Source: Sphacelaria rigidula (Eukaryota; Phaeophyceae; Sphacelariales). From it: a stretch of 22,461 nucleotides of DNA. Of this stretch, positions 17,593 to 22,461 are shown in pieces. Each line of letters starts with the position of its first letter. The first letter of the stretch is position 1. The stretch covers positions 1-22,461 of the forward strand of contig CAXNAA020000332.1 of assembly GCA_964200075.2 (NCBI GenBank), given 5' to 3'. The translations under genes were made by a program, and so were the position numbers. Under the pieces are notes generated by a model. That model made no database searches. It worked only from the letters and a program-made list of their open reading frames with translations, and was not told where the DNA came from.

Positions 17593-19356
17593 TCACATCG
17601 ATATCCCCCCGTGCCCCCCTTCCTCACCGTCCTTGCCCTGTCGCCCGGCATCAACTACGCCGCGCGTGAGGAGAGCAGAGAGCAAAGATCGCTTATCTAA
17701 CTGCTGCATGAGTCCCCCGCTGTGGTGCAAGAGTGCAGCCTTGTCTGTCTTGTACTGCGTCGACCCCGACCGCGTCCGCCCTGGCTGCCGCGGGTCTGTT
17801 TCCCGATCCAGCTCCTTCCTCACGTTCATTGGAAGCGGCGAGAAAAAATAGTCCATCACTTCAGAGGCGGATGATGCATCGCGCGACGCAGTCGAGGAAC
17901 ATGCTGATGGTATCGGGGATGGAATCGGGGCCGAAGAGCCGGAGAAGATCGGCGGGGATATCTGCGGCGATTGATGCATCGGCGAAGTCGACGGGCGCGG
18001 CGGCGTGTGCTGCACTGGTGAAAATGTCGGTCGCGGCGGCGGCGGCAGCATCGGCTGAGTCGGCGGAGTCGGTGGGCGCGGCGGCGTTTGCTGCATCGGC
18101 GGGGAGCTCGGTCGCGGCGGCGGCAGCATCGACTGAGTCGGCGGAGTCCGCTGGCGTGGCGGCGGCGGCGGCGGCGGCTCAAACTCCACTGTGTGAAATG
18201 TCGGCGGGAGCAGCGGTGTGGCGACAGCGACGGCGGTGCTGCCATGAACCTCCTTCCCCCCGACTAGCGGCGTCTCGTGGTGCTGCTCTGCTGACGGCGC
18301 GGCGGCAGCGGCGACGGTGCCGGAATGGGCCTCCTCCCCCTCGACGAGCAGCGTTGCCGACGATTGCAGTGGCACACGTGGTACCGTCCAGACAACGTTG
18401 TTAGTGTAGCAGACTGCACCGGTAGCAGCCTTCAGGACCTTCACCGTCGATGAAGAATGGTTACTGCCATTATTGAGGTAATGGCAGGCCACGGACTGAA
18501 CATTCATCTTTCCTCGGCGATTGGCCCGCATCATGCCGGAATGTAGAAACGGCACAATCTGTAGCGGCGGGCGCTTGCCGGAGAACACTTCATACGGCGA
18601 CAGTCTTCCCGGGTTCGCCGTAGTGGCGGAACGATTGAATCTGTCCGCTGCCCACACCGCGGCCTTCAGCCACAGGTGCTCCATGTTCTCCCCCAGGTGA
18701 GGTAAGTCGTTGAAGCGGCACTCCGGGAACAGACGTCGCGCTTCGAGACGGGCGGCGTGGCCCCGCTTCATGACCCTCCAAATGGCATTTTTCACCACAG
18801 CGTTGTGCTTCGGAGTGTCGGGGGCAGTGTACTCACGACGAATCGTTGCGTCGTCGCAGAAGACGCCGAAATGGTTGAAGGTGAACTCGCCCCCGTTGTC
18901 CATGCGAAAACAACTGGGGGTACCGATGGCGCTGACGTCGGCGATGAAACGCTTCATCTTCGCCAGCGTGTCAGACTTACGTGCGAGGCCATAAAACATC
19001 ATGAAGCGCGACTTGCTGTCGACGCAGCCCAGCATATGAGTTGATGCATCCAGAGTACGAGGGTGTGGGCCGGTGAGGTCGAGATGCACCCTACCAAGTA
19101 CAGTCTCTACAGTCGTGCCCGGTCCTCGCGGAATACCCCCCCTCTGTCCCTTTGCTTCCAAACATCCCGCACATGGCGCCAGTACCCCCGTCAATATAAT
19201 ACCCTCGTGTTTCGCAGTTTCTTGCAGTAACGTCTCAGGGATGTGGAGAAGGGAAACGCGGAAAACATTAATGTCGACTTCTTTTTTCGGTTTTCCAACT
19301 GAAAATGGGTGAGAACTGGGGGCAAGAACAGCAAGGGCCGTCCCGTTGTCAGTCAT
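17593..19356 (-). pseudogene. Copia integrase with proline-rich C-terminal extension
   Basis: A single open frame of 587 codons. It has an HHCC-type zinc region (LLHIPETLLQETAKHEGI, then CAGCLEAKGQR) and an integrase core with VHLDLTGPHP (first Asp) and FRMDNGGEFTF (second Asp). In TPKHNAVVKNAIWRVMKRG the family's catalytic Glu is replaced by Lys (codon 18790-18792). The C-terminal side has SPYEVFSGKRPPLQIVPF, typical of copia integrases. About 150 residues of Pro/Ser-rich repeats follow before the RT. Although open, the frame does not look catalytically competent because of the E-to-K change. Confidence 0.9.
17940..18185 (-). repeat. Proline-rich coding repeats between integrase and RT
   Basis: Three to four degenerate copies of a 20-25 residue unit containing TPPTQ.MLPPPPRP and SP.Q.TPPRP. 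On the plus strand this is the GGCGG-rich run around 18000-18180. Confidence 0.8.
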
Positions 19357-19373
19357 AACTCCAATTCCTTCAG

Positions 19374-19616
19374 TCAGAAAACGCGGAAAACATCTTGGTG
19401 AGGGGTCACGTCAAATCCAGCCATCAAAGCTTCATCTTTGAACACGCTCAAATCTGAGCAGTGAAGCCCTTGGACTGCACGAAGGGAACCAACACCGTTG
19501 GTGGGGGCAGGTACAACGCTTGCAGGTGAAGTGGACTGAAATCGAATGCTTGGGGGAGGGGAAGGAACAACGCTTGCAGGTGAAGCGGACTGTACGCTAA
19601 GACTTGAATTTACCAC
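19374..19616 (-). pseudogene. Pol spacer between protease and integrase
   Basis: An open frame carrying the Ser/Pro repeats and then GLHCSDLSVFKDEALMAGFD and VFRVF. It ends in a stop shortly before the integrase frame begins, in line with a frame break inside pol. Confidence 0.6.
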
Positions 19617-19690
19617 GTTCGCCGGAGGAACGGACTGGAATCAAACGCTTGGGGGAGGGGAAGGAATTCCTACGACTTGCACGGCAAGTG
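19513..19690 (-). repeat. 54-bp minisatellite in the protease-integrase spacer
   Basis: A unit coding SPASVVPSPPPSIRFQS is repeated. Its nucleotide copies start at 19513 and 19567 (54-base spacing), and a more diverged copy lies near 19640. It forms a Ser/Pro-rich spacer. Confidence 0.8.
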
Positions 19691-19800
19691 GCGCAAGTGG
19701 GGAGTTTTGGTATGTTGGCGGTAATCGAATGCCTCTTTGTGATGGAGACCGCTCATTGCGATCGAAGCGAAGCCGATCATCAAACATATGTACCCCTGTT

Positions 19801-20283
19801 TCAGTCAAAAGTACATCCTGCTCCTTCTGCACTTGGTGCAGAGAAAAAAAGGTTGAAATGTATACCTTCAAGAACGTAAACTTCAGTCAGCTGCAGGCAA
19901 AATTCTGAGGACGCTCCGACGGATTTCGGGGCGGTGGACTTTTCCGTGTGAAATTTGAGCTTCAAACTCCCTCCTCGGACAGGGAGAATTGTTCCGCTCC
20001 CCACGGTCACATGTTCATTTCCTTCCGGGGGGGGGGGGGGCGGAAACCAAATATACTCCCTATTNNNNNNNNNNGGCGGGGCGGTCCGCCGCGCGGGGCC
20101 GCTCGGTCCCCTGCCGGGGGGGGGGGGGGGGGGGCGTAGATCAAATATACTACTCATTGAACCAGTGGTATGGTGTGAAGCACCATTGTCCGCTATCCAC
20201 TCCTGTGTACCATCACCTACATCAAACCCCGACCCCACTCTGGTGAAGCAAAGCAACCCCCAAAGTAAAATCACCCAACTCAA
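19801..20283 (-). pseudogene. Copia protease, interrupted by an assembly gap
   Basis: EWIADNGASHHTTGS matches the retropepsin active-site block of copia elements (usually W-x-x-D-S/T-G-A-S/T). Here the triad reads D-N-G (Asn codon 20185-20187). Downstream VTVGSGTILPVRG and LTEVYVLEGIHFNLF match the later part of the domain and the approach to the gag-pre-integrase region. The middle is disturbed by two poly-G/poly-C runs and a 10-N gap that probably duplicate one FDLRPPPP segment. Confidence 0.85.
20065..20074. other. Assembly gap (10 N) between poly-G runs
   Basis: Flanked by a 14-G run (20027-20040) followed by a CAAATATACT block, and by a roughly 19-G run (20116-20134) followed by the same CAAATATACT block. 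The two contig ends look like failed overlaps of one sequence. Confidence 0.85.
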
Positions 20284-20358
20284 AACGTGACTCGCCTTGT
20301 GACATAGTGTGTGCCATGCACAAGTAAAGCGGCGGAGAGGATGAAGCTGAACCGGAGG

Positions 20359-20368
20359 NNNNNNNNNN
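20359..20368. other. Assembly gap (10 N)
   Basis: Ten Ns in the region between gag and protease. The true size is unknown. Confidence 0.95.
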
Positions 20369-20769
20369 TCAGATTGGAATCAGGTTGGGCATGATGAGGT
20401 GGTTGCTGCTGGTGTAGTTGATGAGGGTGTTGCAGTTGAAGTTCACCTTGCTGCGGTGGTGACTGGATCTGGTTGTTGGTGGCGGCTGCGGAGGATTGCG
20501 GGGGATTGCGGGGAAACTGGATACAGTGCGCGTAACCTGCACCGCTGAAGTTGCTGCTATCTTCCAACACCCGCTCATCTTCTTCCGTTCCGTTCCAGTG
20601 TTCTTCGATGTGACTACTTTCTTCGTACCCCCCTTGGCCATCGTACAGTTGCACGGTATTGACCGATCCATAGGAACGGGTCCAAGGAATAGGCTGGTGT
20701 CCTCCGTGATGAGGTTGATTGTGGGCAGGATACACATGACGTACCCCCGGATCGACTTGCGGCCGCACT

Positions 20770-22286
20770 ACTCTACGCCATGGGTAAATACTATGCATGT
20801 GGCCCAATTCATCGCATGTGATGCATCGTTTACGAGGGTCTGCGTGGTGGATTGGGGTTCGTTGCCTACAGGGCGATATGAACCATCAGGATAACCCGAG
20901 TAGTCATATCCACCTTGCGGCGGATCATAATGCGGCAACTGGCTGCCTGGGCGGGCATTCCCGCCGCCGCGCCCCGAACCACCGTACCTGGGACTAAATC
21001 CACGCCCTGCGCCCCGTCCTCCACGTCTCGCTTGCTGCTGCTGCTGGGGGTGGTGCTGCTGTTGTTGTTGCTGGATGAGCTGCTGCGGTGATTGGGTGTG
21101 CATTCTACCGCGTCCGCTACCCCCACGACCTCCAAAACTGTCTGCACTATGGTATTGCTGCTGGCGAACACCATTCCACGCACCACGATCACCACGACTG
21201 TCTTGTGCGTGCATGTTTCGTTGTGCGTTGCATTCAGAGTCGTCATGCTGGATCGTATTGTGGAAATGACAAAAAACATCACACTGTTGCCGACGTCTCT
21301 CACCACCTTGCTGTCGTCTGTTTTGCAGTGCGCCTCTGCCTCCACCACCCCCAGTGGCAGCGACGAGGGCGTTGCCCTGCTCCTGGCCAGTTCCATCTCT
21401 CCATGCGCCGTCATCATCATGCGCTCAAGGGTATCTGAGGTTACTTCATACATGGCAAATAGTACGCCGCGCGGGATTTTGAAGTCACCTGACAGGCGGC
21501 GTATGTTGTGCCGGTTGGCGCCTGAATATGATATTAGGACTCCAAGCCTAGCACGGTTGTACCTTATTAATTTTTCTCTATCGAGAAGCATGCGGGGGTC
21601 CTCTCCCAAGTTGATATCGAGGCTCTGCCATTGATGGCCCAACTGTGCCTTCTCAGTGGTTGGAGAAGCGGTGTAGTAGTCTATAATGTACCTCCATCCC
21701 TCGCTGGGGTTTCCCAGTCTTACTAGTTGCTGAACGAGCGGAGCAAAGGTTATTCTTTCGACTAGTATACCCCATGCTTTCAAGGCCTTCTGCACCAACT
21801 CGTTTCCAAAACTATCGATCAAATCCCGCTCTCTATCAAAATTACTCTAACGGGGAAAGTTGTGTAAAGAGCCTCTGCGCAGGGCTCCTGCTTAAAGTAC
21901 GCTGTCATCTGCGGCTTGACCATGAACCTTTGTCTTACTTCCTCACCACTCTTCGTCGCACCATCCCACGCTGCTATACTACTATGTGAACGTACCCTTA
22001 ATATGCCAGACTGTACCATCTGGGCTTGATTCTGCGTGTGCAGACGTGCGTCTTGAAATGCTGTCGCAGTCGTAGGCTGAATGCGCCGCTTGGGGGCCGC
22101 CGCTCTTGTCGCTGACGCGCGCGCTCCCAGGCTCATCTCCTCTTCCTATGCTTAACTTTGTTGTCGCAGGTCTTGTAGCTGTTTTGCTTGCTCCTGCATG
22201 AGTCTTGATAGAGTCTCCCTAGCCGCGTCTTGGTTGGCTTCTGCCACTCTCGCGATGAGGTCGTCTACTCTATTTTCGAAGTCCAT
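20770..22286 (-). pseudogene. Copia gag, frameshifted, with two zinc-binding motifs
   Basis: Begins at ATG 22286-22284 (MDFENRVDDLIARVAEANQD), a short coiled-coil-like start. Two in-frame stops follow (near 22141-22154), then MSLGARAS onward to 21819. A frameshift near 21845 leads into SFGNELVQKALKAWGIL and RYNRARLGVLISYSGANRHN (21822 to about 21370). Another frameshift leads to a glycine/glutamine/arginine-rich part. It contains CHFHNTIQHDDSEC (about 21225-21290), a noncanonical C-x2-H knuckle seen in copia gags, and near the end RCITCDELGHMHSIY (about 20784-20830), a CCHC knuckle whose last Cys is Tyr. Poly-Gln stretches lie around 21035-21090. Confidence 0.87.
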
Positions 22287-22340
22287 TTTATATGTCTGAA
22301 TAAACCCTGAGGTCACCCGCGCAAAGCGTAGTCCGATCGC

Positions 22341-22410
22341 TAGCGTAAAGGCTGAATTTCCTGCTCGGCGCAAGGGTCTCTGTTTGACAAACGTCGTGGG
22401 ATCTCTGTTA
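22341..22410 (-). repeat. Copia leader/LTR-edge segment repeated at 14911-14980
   Basis: About 84% identical, ungapped, to 14911-14980. Beyond 22410 the similarity fades. It lies 55 bases upstream of the gag ATG, so it is leader or the very end of the 5' LTR. The preceding bases on the minus strand end TTAACA, like an LTR end. Confidence 0.75.
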
Positions 22411-22461
22411 ACAATAAATTGTGCGAATTGAGGTTTAACTCCGAGATGAGGTTCAAGCCTA

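Larger units (their letters stand above)
14981..22461 (-). mobile_element. Degenerate Ty1/copia LTR retrotransposon
   Basis: The minus-strand order is gag (22286-20770), protease (20283-19801), integrase (19356 to about 18350), a proline-rich linker, reverse transcriptase (17562-16455), RNase H (16421-16022) and a probable LTR (15818-14981). Integrase before RT identifies the Ty1/copia (Pseudoviridae-type) order rather than gypsy. Reading frames are interrupted at least once in almost every module, and several catalytic positions are altered, so the element cannot move by itself. The 5' LTR is largely beyond the right edge. Two assembly gaps lie in the gag-protease stretch. Confidence 0.93.

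Noticed and set aside
17733-18404. Plus-strand Ala-rich open frame of 223 codons
   Set aside because: Shadow of the proline-rich copia coding repeats on the other strand.

Overview
The window looks like nuclear DNA of a multicellular stramenopile, most likely a brown alga of the Ectocarpus type. This is an inference from gene architecture, not from a database search. The signs are a ten-exon gene spread over about 11.5 kb with introns mostly of 0.3-2.6 kb, G-protein signalling, a Ty1/copia element and a LINE, short TTAGGG-type repeats and abundant microsatellites. There are no bacterial operons, and no rRNA or tRNA gene that I could recognise. Two 10-N runs (20065-20074, 20359-20368) are scaffold gaps.

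Region 1 (about 700-12230, + strand) holds one real host gene, a multi-pass membrane protein fused to a C-terminal RGS domain. I assembled ten exons by hand. Every junction is phase-compatible, giving 507 residues up to a TAG stop at 12227-12229. Six hydrophobic segments are visible, followed by a low-complexity cytoplasmic linker and an RGS domain split over four exons. The 5' end, probably with the first membrane helix and the start codon, was not found and probably lies upstream of the window. The last intron appears to be GC-AG. The introns carry a nest of inverted-repeat (MITE-like) sequences with a telomere-like repeat (2563-3737), several microsatellites, and an (AC)24 tract right in front of the linker/RGS exon.

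Region 2 (12230-13474) has no gene I can support. It may be 3' UTR plus intergenic sequence. Region 3 (13475-14913, - strand) is a decayed LINE with reverse-transcriptase and C-terminal parts, broken by stops and frameshifts. A second piece of the same family sits at 1-108 on the same strand.

Region 4 (about 14911-22461, - strand) is a degenerate Ty1/copia retrotransposon in the order gag, protease, integrase, reverse transcriptase, RNase H, then a probable LTR. All modules are recognisable, but each is broken by frameshifts, stops, deletions or altered catalytic residues. A 70-bp segment near the start of its leader (22341-22410) recurs at 14911-14980, exactly where the LINE homology stops. 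This suggests a rearranged or tandem copia junction inside the LINE.

The host gene is predicted to couple a membrane sensor to GTPase acceleration on G-alpha. The rest of the window is transposon debris. I found no novel defence or mobile system; the receptor-RGS fusion and its splice structure are the most interesting content.
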